From Bimuria novae-zelandiae CBS 107.79 (Eukaryota; Ascomycota; Dothideomycetes; Pleosporales; Didymosphaeriaceae): a stretch of 64,000 nt of DNA. Shown here piece after piece: positions 22,781-34,364 of the stretch (position 1 is the first letter of the stretch; every line of letters starts with the position of its first letter). The stretch is from NCBI GenBank assembly GCA_010015655.1, contig ML976725.1, positions 261,989 through 325,988 on the forward strand, given 5' to 3'. The notes under the pieces were generated by a model. The model made no database searches. It was not told where the DNA came from and saw only the letters and a list, made by a program, of their open reading frames with translations. Made by a program: the position numbers and the translations under genes.

Positions 22781-25700
22781 CGCATCGTTGTCTTATCTGA
22801 ACATTTTCACTGGCTCGATTCTGAAAGTCCACGGCGTGCGACAGGAATCGAAGCACAGACGTATGAGGAATGTTCAGCATACGGCTCCCACACATGCACA
22901 TCGTACAGGTTGATTTGAGCGACTGTACCGCAAAATGACACCGGTAAACACTTTCCGCTCTGGTCTCTTGGTCTTGTCCTAGTTCTTACGCACATGTTTC
23001 ACCGAATCAAATCAAATCTGAGAACTCGCCGATGTCACTGAATCAACAACCTGGGCGAACCATGGCGGAAGGATCCACTGCAACGGTCTGGCGCCCGCCG
23101 CAACCCGTTAGCCTTTACGCGCACCCACGCTCAACCCACACATCTAAGCGAGATTTACCTGAAACGCTGTTATCCCATAACTTGCCTCACTCTGTTATCT
23201 AACCCCATGCAGCTGCCTCTAGCTACTCCCGACGACATAGCCTTCTTGCAATACCAGTTCCTCACTGCCAAACATCCGGTGTCGGAGGACGGTGGAAATT
23301 AAATAGAATGTTGATAGCGCTATCTGGTGTTCTCTCTTCTCACTTCTCTCTTGCTCAATGTACCTCTCGTGCGGGACTATTGACATTCAATCGTGCGAAT
23401 CCGTGGCAAATGGGGAATGGCTCTTCCGCCAATCAGAGTCCAATTGTCCCAATGTAGTATACATCCCGCTCAAGCACGACTCAAACTGGATGACGCCTAG
23501 TTTCCAACTTGTTCCTTGATTTGGTGGAACTAGGTATACCTTAGCGTTGTTGCAATCGGCGTTTCCTCCGCAAACGACCGATTCGCGAAAATTCCATAAA
23601 TGGATGGGCACACCAGGAGGTCCTTCTCGTAGAGAATAGTATTGGGTACTTCGTAATATGAGTTGCAAAAGAAACCCGGATGTTCGGCGATGGTCTCGAA
23701 CGCCGGCGATCTAGAGACGTCTTACTGTACGCACTATACTGCTTGTGAGGCTGCGCGCATTTATACAGGAGGTCTCACGGGCCGCAGTGAACCAGGTGCA
23801 TACGTATTTCTTGCAGATGCTGACCCCTCACTCCGCAGCTCCATATCTTGGCGGTGGTCGGATGTCCGACTCGCGGGGGTTCGTGCTGCAATGCACTCTG
23901 CCAGCGAGAGTTTTGTATCACGACCACTGATCAACACCACGACGCAAAAACAACCATATCTAGTATTTACTTTCCTGCCAGAAAGTGCCACTTTGGAGCC
24001 GAATGGCAATCGGGACTACGGCGCGACCTTAATGTGCTTCTAGTAAGACCGTCCCGACACTGTGGTAAGCTTTCAGATTATCTGATATCACGGAAGCAGG
24101 AGGCGGCTGTGTATCACGATCATGGCGTCTTCGAGTCGAACCGATCCGTACCGTTCTCTGGCCTGCCTCCGCTTCGTCCTTCGTCCCCGAGAGAATTCAA
24201 CGTATACAACACTTTAAATTGCCCCTCCGATCGTCGGGAGGCTGCGACGGGCGCTTGAGGCGTGGCAGAAAGTATACTTGAGTATCCCACGTCAGCGGTT
24301 AAACACTGCCTTGCGGATCCTGGGGTAACACAACCATTGTCATTGGTACCTCGGCAGTCGTACGGCTAATGATTTGACGGCTCGCATTCACATCCTTTTA
24401 CGGTGCAGGAGCAACAGGTCGCGCGGACACATGCCAACGAGAGCCTGTCACTTGAGACTTCTAAGCCCCGACAGTAACGATCCGCTACTGTATTAACCGT
24501 AAGCTCGGTTTGACGATCAACCGGCACCAGAGAATTGATGGGTGTATTCATCTCTCACTACTGTCGACTCGGGCGCCTACGTATCAAACTAGCAGACACC
24601 TACCTGCCTCCTAAGGCTAATTAATAGGCTGTCACATCGATAGTCGGGCGCCTTAGTCGTCATCCGAAAAACTAGGTTGGCAATGAATTGGGGCAGGGAC
24701 CCGTCACCGTGGGAAGGAATGCATTGACCTCAAGACGCAGGCCTTCCCCAAGAACGCTACAAGGGTCCAGGCCCGAGCGGTAGGGCATGGCTGCTGGTTG
24801 TATCAACAAGGTTGTTGGTGTTGTATGTAGGTAGGCAATGCTGGGAATTGCAGGTCCACAACGATGTAGTTGAAGCGGCAGAGACAAAGCAGCAGAGGAA
24901 CGAACAAAAGGTCTAGACGACGCTACGGGTTCCTGCCCGTGCAAGTGGAGCTCTTCCATCCTCCACAAAGGCCCGAGTTATGCATATCATCCATCAGCAA
25001 AAACGAATCTATGTAGGCATCCACGCTCAACAACTTCAGATGGTCCATACAACCAGCTCGAATGCACGAACGTGGTCGCTCACCGGCTATGATACGATCA
25101 GATAATCCGTCCAGTCATAACCCACTCGGTACGGACAGATTAGCGAAACGCCATGTCTGCTTATTAAATGTAGGGCGAGCAGTATGTGGAGCGCGTGCAT
25201 GCATCCATACCGCTCTTCGCCAGGCCAGCGCCAAGGTCCTCCCACACGCCCCACGCTATACTCATGGCGACGGAAGCCTCTCCATCGGTTGCGCCTTCAT
25301 CTTGTTACGGCGTGCAGCTGTGACCACTTGGCCACAGGCTTGCACACGCCAACGTGGCCACTGAGTTCGTGAGATATCGCCTAGTTCATGAACTATGGCC
25401 CTACACCTAGGCGCATTACTCTTCCTACGCGGTAGAAAGAACCACCCCTTCTTACCCAGACCATCAAAGGCCTATCTCACACATGGCGACCAATATCCGG
25501 AGCTTCGGGACTATACGTGCGCCATGCGTGCTGTTATCTCACGGTCAAAAAGGTTGTTCGGAAAGGGTGCAGCTTGTTCGACGGCCCATCCCGCACGCCG
25601 ATTGATTTATTCGGCCTGGCTTGCTTGTGGCTTGCATGCAGCTGTGCTGACCTTGCACCCGCCCGCTCCGCCCGGTAAACTTCCGTTCTGGGAGTCAAAC

Positions 25701-28079
25701 GAGGGGGGATAGCCATTCACAGCTCGCGGATGCACGCTGACGTGCCGTCGGTCTGGGCGCCCCAGTCTTTCTTAAAACTTTTAAGATGACGGGATTTGCG
25801 TCCTCTGCCTGCGGGTATCCTGGAGGCGCAACGCCATTAGCTGCGGCTGCTGTTCTAAGACAGGGACACCGAAGCTAGACCTGGCGTTCAGCGCAAAATT
25901 AACCGTATTTATGGCTCGGTTAGGAAAATGTTCAAATCATCGGAGACCGAGAGCTTGCAAGGGTCAACCACAACGGCGGAATTGCTTTTCTAGAACTCTT
26001 GGTAACAGTTTGTCATGTGACCGGCTATCAGCTTCGTGGGTTTGCATGCTGAGTGATGAGTGAGTAGCGGTGGACGCTTATACCATATTATATTAGCCAC
26101 AAAGAGCGCAGTTTTGTACGCAATCCCTTCCAATATTGAAATTACATTCGTATGCGATGTCAGCCAAATGGAGGAGGCATACAGGTGGCTGAACGAAGCG
26201 GTACTCGTTGCGCAATGGCCATCTACAGTACAAGCAATGGTACCGTTGGTAACTCTGCGTGCCGAAACACTGGTGAGTCTAAACACGGAGAACGGTGAGC
26301 GAATGTGTAGCCGACCGCTTGTTCGGATTCCAGCAAACAATCTGCGACATAGCGTGGAGCCCGATCAACTTTCGTGCAAGAGATGGCTCCTATCGGACCT
26401 CCCGGGTGCCTGTCTCTTTGTGCGACCCGAGATTAAGATCGGACGTCGGCGGTCGCGAACAAAGTGACCCAGTACTCCAGGATCGCAACCAAGTCTCAGA
26501 ACAGCATCCTACAAAAGGCAGATGACCGTCTTCATTCGCTGAAGTAAGCTCCGCGTCTAGCGCCATAAGAAGTCCCTCCTCCTTCGTTTCGTCCGCACTG
26601 ATCGCATTCCTCCAGGCCTCGTCACCTCCGCTCCGCAATCGGCCCAACAACGGTTTCTTCGCATCCGCCTTCCCCGTCTCATCGTCTCACCTGCATGCAG
26701 GGCACGCGTGCAGGGGCGGGGGATACCTTGCGCGTTGTCCCTACTTCGTCTACCCTCCAATCAGTTTCCATATCTCCCCCTCTCCAACAGACGATACGCG
26801 AAGTCCGAACACGCAGCACTAGCCGCTTTCGGGCGTCCCAATATGGCCTACTATCCGTTTCGGGGACCAAACAAGAGGCCAAGGTTCGGAGGTAAGCGAT
26901 TCGTTCCGGGCGGCTGCTGCTGTCGCATGGGTTATAGGGCCGCCACGTGGGAAGAGCCCCAAAGTCGCTCGCTCGCTTGCTATATATCGGCGCAGTTCGT
27001 ACAGGGACCGTATTGTAGGCCGGCCAGATTTCCCCGCCCACGAGGGCGCAAAGTGGTGAGAGAGAAACTGCTCGTTGCCTTTTGTGTATTTGTCAAGGAA
27101 GAGGTGGGTAGGAATTCTCGCGCGACGACCTCCTTTCCAGTACGTTACGCGTGCACGTACGCACTTCGCAGTGACGATGAGGTATATCCCCCCTTATAGG
27201 CGAACCATACTCCCAGGGACAGCAGAATCCTCTTCGTCATGCTATGATCGAGCCAGGTTATGGGTGTTCCTGGTAGGCGAAGTGGCCCAATTGCTCTCGG
27301 CTCCTTAGTCGGCGAGGGCCAATGGATAGAACTATCCAGCTACATGGGAAACTGGCGAGTCTGCGAGTGTGCGGCGTGGACACCAGGTACGTACCCACGG
27401 CGATCAGGGGAACACTGGTCGTCACGGTAGATGGAACTGTAGGTCCCGTGAACCGAGCTCTCGAGGCGCGAAGGTAATTTGTCATTTTAAGATTAGGAAG
27501 GTGGTCGCCGAACCACATGTCGGATCTCGGCGTAGGCAAAACAGAAGCATTGCCAAGAACAATTAAACAACTTACTCTCCGAACTCAAAGGGCTGTTACA
27601 AGTCTTGTTGCGCAAGTACTTTCACTAACCTGTCAATTTATCCACCTTTTAATCTCACCACCGCCAAATCGTACATCCCTACAATCCTACTATATACAAC
27701 AAACGGCCGATCCACCTCCTCCACGCAACCCCTCTACTCCATAACCCTCTCCCTTCTCCCCGACGGCCCTAGCCACGGTAGCGTTACCCACCCAAGCCCC
27801 ACCCGGAGACCCCTCCGATCTACCCAAGACCCACCAGCACTATAACCTACACTCAACCCCGCCCTAGGGCAAAGCTAAGCGTCGGTCTCCGAGCATAATT
27901 TATGTACAAGAGTACACCACGTACGCACGCTATGGTGGAGCCGTAAGCTTTGCGACATCAGCATATGCGCAACAAGGACAAGATGGGAGAGACTACAGGC
28001 ACCGAGGAAACTGCGCGCACGGTGCGTGGGCTAGATACGCGCGAGATTTGGGACTCGGGCGGTGGGTCTAGATGCCAAC
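22781..28079. other. Gene desert of about 5.3 kb
   Basis: Apart from the 3' flank of ERD2, I can support no gene here. Composition is near 50% GC, stop codons are dense in all frames, and the longest frames (105-163 codons, for example 26060-26467 and 26708-27199) show no motif, signal sequence or splice-supported extension. The final ~400 bases (27650-27850) are C-rich and pyrimidine-rich on the plus strand. No RIP-type TA enrichment is apparent, unlike the transposon blocks. Confidence 0.5.
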
Positions 28080-28293
28080 GAGGGAGTTGCTAGGATAGGG
28101 AAGAGGGAGTTGCGAGGATAGGGAAGAGGGGGTTGCTAGGATAGGAAAGAGGGAGTTGCTAGGATAGGGAAGAGGGAGTTGCTAGGATAGGGAAGAGGGA
28201 GTTGCTAGGATAGGGAAGAGGGGGTTGCTAGGATAGGGAAGAGGGGGTTGCTAGGATAGGGAAGAGGGGGTCGCTAGGATAGGGAAGAGGGAG
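28080..28293 (+). repeat. 23-bp minisatellite, about 9 copies
   Basis: Purine-rich units with core GTTGCTAGGATAGGG followed by AAGAGGG repeat with a 23-bp period. Variants are single-base: GAGGGAG versus GAGGGGG, TTGCT versus TTGCG or TCGCT, and one copy with a lost G. One strand is almost free of C, so the array has strong strand asymmetry. Confidence 0.93.
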
Positions 28294-28654
28294 TGTGGGA
28301 AAATTTTAGGAAGGTAGGCAGGGATGCGTTAGGGGGGTCAGAGGGTGAGGGGATAAGGGACTCACGAGAGAGAGTGTGGACGCACGTGTTTGTGTGATCG
28401 TAATTGCGGGTAGAATGGTGCCTTGAGAGTCGTAGCGCCAACGAAGATTGTACGCTGCTTCTGACAGTTTATCGCGGCGTTGTCCTTAGCTCTCCTAACG
28501 AATTGCTATCTCTCGTTTAGAGCTGAAAGCTGGTTGTACTATAACTAGGATATGGTAGCAATTAATATTTAGCTATCGTATTGTGTATCCTGGGGCGACT
28601 AATCACCTTTTAGCAAGCAATAAACTATAGCCTTTATAGCCCTCTAGGTCTGAG
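28294..28654. other. Spacer with a small AT-rich patch
   Basis: G-rich sequence continues to about 28400. A patch at about 28530-28640 is AT-rich with many TA dinucleotides and could be a short transposon relic. No gene is visible. Confidence 0.45.
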
Positions 28655-29060
28655 TCAAAACTGGTTGGGAATATAATCTGCCCCGAGCGCGTAGAACTCT
28701 GTTCGAAGGAACACCTCGCAGAGCGTGGTCGATGTCAATGGTATACTACTAATGAGCGTTCTGATGTTCTCTGCTTCCCTTGCCTTCTCCTTAGCGCCAC
28801 CTAGTATCTCAGCGTCCCTGAAATGATCGAAGTGTGCGCACTTTGGTCGTCCAGCAACAGGTGGAGATGCCATAATTCCACTCGCGTTCATTTCGCGACT
28901 CTCATTCAGGAAAAGCGCGGCCGAGCTGCTTGCTCCTAACGTATGTCCAACATAATGTACGTCCGCTTTCCCGTTTATTTCTTCCACCCAGCGTTGAAGC
29001 AAACTGCAAGAGTATATTCTGCACTCTTTTCCAGCTGGACTGTATGTTCTGATCTCGGCA
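28655..29060 (-). pseudogene. Alpha/beta-hydrolase-like fragment, probably decayed
   Basis: On the minus strand a frame reads LLQRWVEEINGKADVHYVGH, then TLGASSSAALFLNESRE, which resembles the nucleophile elbow of lipase/esterase proteins (normally G-H-S-x-G between a buried strand and a helix). Here the motif is GHTLG: the catalytic Ser is Thr. The frame continues about 60 residues without further recognisable hydrolase blocks. Upstream, coding-like sequence lies in a different frame. The fragment is far too short for a hydrolase. It is most likely the remnant of a gene, although coincidence cannot be excluded. Confidence 0.35.
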
Positions 29061-30165
29061 CGTCGAAGGTTCGCGGCTCTCTCGTAACGAATTTGGGCTC
29101 ACCTCTCTCGGCGATCGTGCTCGAAGGTAGGGAAAGGGCGTAGGTTTGCTATCGTTCCGTCGCAAGTTTCCCGCGATGGGCTACGGACGTCATTATGTTC
29201 AGTCAACTGAGCTTCGTCGACTTGGTTGGCCGACTGCGCTTTGTTGTCTGACGCGCAAGTAAATCTGCCAAATCTTCCATTAGCCCCGCAACGCTCAGAA
29301 ATCCACACAGACACCTACACTCGACCTTATTTCCACCCCTTGGAAACCCTTGGCCATCTCCATACCAAGCGCACCCCTTCAATCACCCTCGACTTGGTCC
29401 ACCACGGTGACGTCCCAGTTTCTTCACTCGACCCCGCCCAGCTTCACCGACACCTTCGCATCTCATCCGCACCGTCCCAGCTAGCGAGGCGACCTTCAAC
29501 CAGAGAAACACTCCTACGGACAAGAGTGTATGTTCAGCGGTGTCTCAATCACGGTCGTCCGCTCTCGCAGCAGCAGTCCTCCCCACCTTCATAACCCCTC
29601 TCGGTGTCCGGCGCGCTAACCGAAGCCCCCTGGCCAGCAAACCGAGCGAATTCCACCAAGCAAGACCGCTCCGCGTATCTATTGGTCCTCCCGCTGCGAT
29701 TAGTGTCTTGGAAAGGGAAAATCTTCGCCATAGAATGTCACAGGCGGAACGTAGGTGGCAGATGGCTTCGAGCGAGCGGCAGGTGCGGAGGAGCGTTACG
29801 ATCTAGCAGCATGCATGCACGCGCGGGCGATCTAGGGACTTTTAAATGCCCGACCGGTGCGAGGATCGCGCCGGGAAAGGTTAAAACAACGTTGTTTTGG
29901 AGATGTGTGGTTATGAAGTAAGGCACTTGGAGATGCATACTTCTTCGCTCATTCACGGAATTTCGCAATCGTGAGAATATACTCTAAGTTGATATTGAGA
30001 AACTATCATAACTTATATACCTATGGTTGAAGATGAATCATGTCGTTTAAGCCATTCCGAGACCGCATCAGGTGTACGTATACATGCCCATATTATGCGA
30101 ATTAAATCACTTTTCCTCAGAAACCATCGCCCGCATCCTCTGGGAAACCTGTATGCTAACTAAGG
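29061..30165. other. Intergenic, no supportable gene
   Basis: Open frames of up to 122 codons (29226-29594) have no recognisable features. The segment separates two decayed genes. Confidence 0.45.
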
Positions 30166-32871
30166 TCACATGCTCTTCTGTCTTATGGGTGAACTTTGCA
30201 ACATGGGGGGTGTTGAGGAGGTCGGCACACACAGGTCGATAGTGACATCCTCCTGCAAGCTGCGCCACTCGGTCGTAGACAGAACGGGTCGCAGCAGAGC
30301 GATGCCTAATTCGGGGAGCTCCTTCAATTTTTCGACAAGTTTTTGTATACAGCTTCCCAGACAAAACGTACGCAATCTCTCGATCAATTTTTTCAGCTCT
30401 GCGACTGACATGCCAGCGTCTCGTTGGTCGCCGGAACGTAGTTGGGTACAGAAAGCATTTTCGGTGGGCTTTCGACCATCATAAGAGATCTTGGTAATTG
30501 CTGACTTGACAATATCATCCTTAAAAACGTGTGAAAATTCGGATGGCTTAAGTGTGGGTTCTTGGTAAGTTTCCGCAAGAATGTGAGAATCCAAGGTATG
30601 TCTGTGATCATGGGACGAAAGAGAGGGACCAATCGGCTCAGTATTTCTGATCCGGCCTTCTTGCCAAGTTCCAGGAATTTGTTAGTCATGTGTGGCTGCC
30701 AAACTTCACTTCCACCGGTTTTGATCACTGCATCAACGATCGCATCAATGTTGCCACAGAGTGTAGCCATTCCAGTGTCGTTCGGTGCGTCTAAACAGTG
30801 TGAGAGTAACTGGCAGATATAATCTGGGTGCCGGAGCTGCTTCGCTTGCTGCGCAATGATACAATGCTTGCTGACGCCTGGAGCAGTATCTTCGATGTGA
30901 TGGCGCGCTCGAAGAAGAATCGTAAACTTAACTGCGTGGAAGATTGGAAAACTGGCCTGGGCAATAATCTCCCGTAACCATTCACCTGCCATGCATGGAT
31001 GTCTGGGGTTCCCCCAAGAAGTCCTGCGAATAAATTAGTATGCGAAGCGTTAACTTCCTAGAAGTTGACCCACCCCATGAGCGCTTTGTTTGCGTGAAAG
31101 CGACCACGAATTCATCGCTTGCTTTGATCCTCTCTGTCGCGCCTAGCTGTATGGACACCCAGAAATCCACCTCGTCAAACCTGGCGGTCTGAAACAGGTT
31201 CAGCGCTAGGAAATTGACCAGTGTGTTTGGTTGAGTTGTACCCACGAGCTGCGTGCATGCTCGTCTGAAGAGGTCATTGTACCCGCGTTCTATGGCAACG
31301 ATTGCAAGCTTTTCAAGGTCATTACGAGCCAATAATCGACCACCAGAGATCGACCGTAACACGAGGTCATTGTGATCTAGGAGCCAGTCGAAAATATGGT
31401 ATATGTCGGGATCAGGCTCATGTATTTCACCCCATCCTTTGTTGGCTATAAGGTACTGTTAAAGAAGTTTCTTGGTTTGAATGTTATTGAATGCATCGGT
31501 GGACCTAGAGCGGATTTTCCAGGTTGAAAACTTGCACTGTGGGATCATTAGGACCACAAAAAAGTGTGATGGGTGAAGCTTCCGGTGAGGCTGCCAGCCT
31601 GCAGATGGCTCGTTTTCCTTCATTGGTTATGTTTCATATGGCATATGCAGCTTCCCGGAGGAGCGGTGGCCCCTGACTGCTGGTATATACGCCCTCAGCG
31701 CTCACCCTTCGTAGAGAAGGCAGATGATCACTTTTCAGCCTCATCTTAGGTTCACAAAAAGTTGTAGGTGTTAATGGGTCAGTTTGACGTGCATATTCCC
31801 AAATAATCTACTACTCACCTGTGCTGAACAGTTCCTAACACAGTCCTCTCATCAGACTCTCAATCAGACTCCCGATTAGTGTCATAGTCAGAAAGCGTCC
31901 AAGGCGTGAAATCTCCCTTATCGGGCTTGTCAGGAAAATTATCACTCTGCGCAATCTCGTTGTCGTCTACGATTGCCGTATTCAATGCCTGATTGCCTTA
32001 CAAATCTTCGATGTTGTCGATTATTTGTTTGTCTTCTATGATGGTATCATAATCGATATCTGGTAAGGTGCCTATCGACTTATATCTGACAGCTTCGAAC
32101 CAATCGATCTCTACCTCACTCGTGATGTCTTTCTTTAGGCTTCCGAGGAAGATCTTTAAGCCAATATTATCGCAAGCTTGTTGGAGAGCATGCACCCGGA
32201 CGAGATCATTGCCTTGCAGGTGCTTGTGAATCTGATTTCTATCCCCGTACTTGTGTTCAAGTTTGTAAGCAAGCGCATGTGGCTTGCTTCCCTTAGTGAC
32301 GTCTGTGTTCCAGGATTGAAGCAATGCTTCGAGATAGACAGCATGCCCATCGGAAGGTGCTCTGTACGCAGGATCGTCGCCGTTGCTCACGATCGATAGT
32401 TGATAAGCCATAACGAGCCTCACACCGGAGACAATTGGGTTTATTGTCACGTCGCTTTCGTTTACCCATGCAAGGAACTGAAAGCGATTAGAGGACTAGT
32501 TGTGCGTGAAATCTCCCAGGGGCTGTCGTCGTTTCCATGCAGGATAGACAGTTCGTTGCCACTCGGTTCTTGGTCTTTGCTCGACGACGTAGTACGACTT
32601 ACTTGATTGAGCATCTGCACGCTGGCACGGGAAAGGGGTAGCCGGATCTCTCCGATGCCTGACACGGCGAGCCCAGGGTCTGGTTGTGGAAGTTCAGAGT
32701 CAGTCGAAGCAACTTAGTTTGATGACCGTGAGGACTCACCTTGGGCTTGAGGTCAGCGGGCAACAGCCCCGTCACGGCAAACGTCCCAGTTGCCTGTATG
32801 GGCTCTAGGGCCTCGACTAACGTATTATGGATGCGACGATCCGGCTCCTGCACCGCCGCTGCCGCCGCCAT
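30166..32871 (-). pseudogene. Large fungal 2OG-Fe(II) oxygenase-like gene, catalytic core lost
   Basis: Minus-strand exons match, in order, a large fungal family annotated as prolyl-4-hydroxylase/2OG-Fe(II) oxygenase-like. Exon 1 (32871-32740) has TFAVTGLLPADLKP. The next piece (to 32603) has GLAVSGIGEIRLPLSRASV. The next (32477 to about 31997) has FLAWVNESDVTINPIVSGVR, then LAYKLEHKYGDRNQIHKHL and IGLKIFLGSLKKDITSE. Later pieces (about 31462-31074 and from 30985) carry SGGRLLARNDLEKLAIVAIE and helical C-terminal sequence. In relatives about 130 residues with the iron-binding HxD motif lie between LPLS and the AW-SDV block; here only a 125-nt intron-like gap separates them. The exon 1-2 junction is also one base out of frame, and the region 31500-31950 and the frame near 30540 are disordered. 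The gene is therefore probably dead, or encodes a non-catalytic protein. The 3' limit is approximate. Confidence 0.7.
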
Positions 32872-33542
32872 TTTGGCTGCACCAGGATTGAGATGATTCG
32901 GCGTCGAAAAAGCTCAGACGAAGCGTGCAAGCAAAAGACTGTGCACTCGCAGTGGTGTTGAAGAGAGAAAGTCATCAGTCAGAGAAAGTTCGGAGAAGTC
33001 AGGAAGCCGCGCTCTTGCCGCCATGACGCGTCGAGGCAAGAAGGGAAGGAACCACCACGCTCGACCGACAGAAGCCGCTGCAAAGGCGTCCAGTTGCTCT
33101 ACGAGACTGAATATTTGAAGATTGCAAAGCGTGTTTTGAATAAGAGGCGGTAAGTGAGGATAATTCAGCTGGAGACGGAGGAATGGCAATGGATGCTACA
33201 GTACGCTAGCTGTGTGAAGTGAGAGCTGCGCGCCAAAAGATACGATGGGCACGTAAGTGACCACACACAGACGCCGTAGCATGATGTATGAGGAATTGGG
33301 ACGCGACGTACGACAACAGCCAGCAACGTAAAAGATGAATCGAGGGTATCATAACTGTAAATTCAAACACGAACGCTACCAGTTCTACCCTGCACTGCCC
33401 TAGACGAAGCGAGCGGAATAGCATCGCCGGTCGACCACCCGTTCTGTCTTGCATCCGATCGCGATGCGGTTAAATCTGTATGTACACGAAGCTATTGCAT
33501 GAGGAGCTTGGAAGCATTAGGGTCGCTTTAGGCGCATGAAGC
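32872..33542. other. Intergenic between decayed gene and cupredoxin
   Basis: Frames of 82-91 codons on the minus strand (32914-33189, 33206-33454) show no motif. I see nothing else. Confidence 0.45.
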
Positions 33543-34364
33543 TCAGTAAGCAAGGAGAATAGGGCTCCTTTTGCTTTTGCCCTTCGTGGCTGCGGTGCTG
33601 TTGGCTGCTGCAGTCGCGTTGCCCTCCGCTGCGGGCGGGGCGGCTGGATCAGCAGCGGGAGGAGCAGCAGGAGGAACCGCAGGTGGAGCACCACCGCCCG
33701 CAGCGGGGTCCTTGGGCGGCGCAGGAACGAATCTGAAAGCACTATTAGACAAAATCCCCGAACGCAACAGGTCTACTACTTACGCAGCATTCGCAAGCGT
33801 GATCTGGCTCGTCGTGCCCCCCGCAATAGCAGTCCCGTCCACCGACTTCTGCGTTGACTGTGCGGCCTTAACGAAGTCAAGAACCTGTTGCGGCCCCGTA
33901 GGATTGATCATCATGACCTGTCCTTCCTGGCAATGGGGGCCCGTGGCGCAGAACATGAACATGGGGTCGGTGCTTGAGACGACCATGCTGAAGGTACCTA
34001 CGTCTGTCTGGCCGTCTTTGAAAGGAATGTGGCCGCTGTTCACACCACCATTGAGAGGGGTACATGGTGCTTCGAGCGTACTTTGTGTCGCAGTGTGGTT
34101 GCCGTTGCTGAACTGGAATTGGACGATGTCGCCGACGGCAGCTGTTACGGAGTTGGGGTTGAACGTGTCTTGGGGACCGCCGACTACAACTGGGATGACC
34201 TTCGCCTGTCGTGTTTTGAGGTTGGCTGGTGCCGTTAGTCGTTAGGGCTCGAAGCAAGGTAGAGCCGACATACCTCGCAGTCCGGAAGTTCCCAGCATGA
34301 CTGGCTTGGCGGGAATAGCACTGACGGACGCAGCCAGCAAAAGGGATCCCACGATTAGCTTCAT
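33543..34364 (-). CDS. Secreted cupredoxin-domain protein
   Basis: Three exons (34364-34274, 34225-33784, 33732-33543; introns 48 and 51 nt) encode 240 residues. Residues 1-16 (MKLIVGSLLLAASVSA) are a clear signal peptide. Residues 35-150 form the fungal extracellular cupredoxin domain: TFNPNSVTAAVGDIVQFQFS leads to His74 in NGNHTATQS, and FMFCATGPHCQEGQVM supplies Cys123, His128 and Met135. These are the four type-1 copper ligands, so copper binding is likely. The last 60 residues (from about 180) are almost only Ala, Pro and Gly, then Thr/Asn and a basic KGKSKR stretch. Relatives often end in a GPI signal; no hydrophobic tail is seen here. Probable location is cell wall or extracellular; function unknown. 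Confidence 0.88.

Noticed and set aside
22199..22901. Minus-strand frames of 184 and 194 codons
   Set aside because: They lie opposite ERD2 exon 4 and have no features of their own.
26060..27199. Frames of 135 and 163 codons in the gene desert
   Set aside because: No motif, no signal peptide, and no plausible introns extending them.
28080..28293. CRISPR-like regular repeat
   Set aside because: Units are head-to-tail with no unique spacers, and the genome is eukaryotic; it is a minisatellite.
33571..34245. Plus-strand open frame of 224 codons with an Ala/Gly-rich start
   Set aside because: It overlaps the cupredoxin gene on the other strand, whose signal peptide, copper ligands and two introns are convincing.
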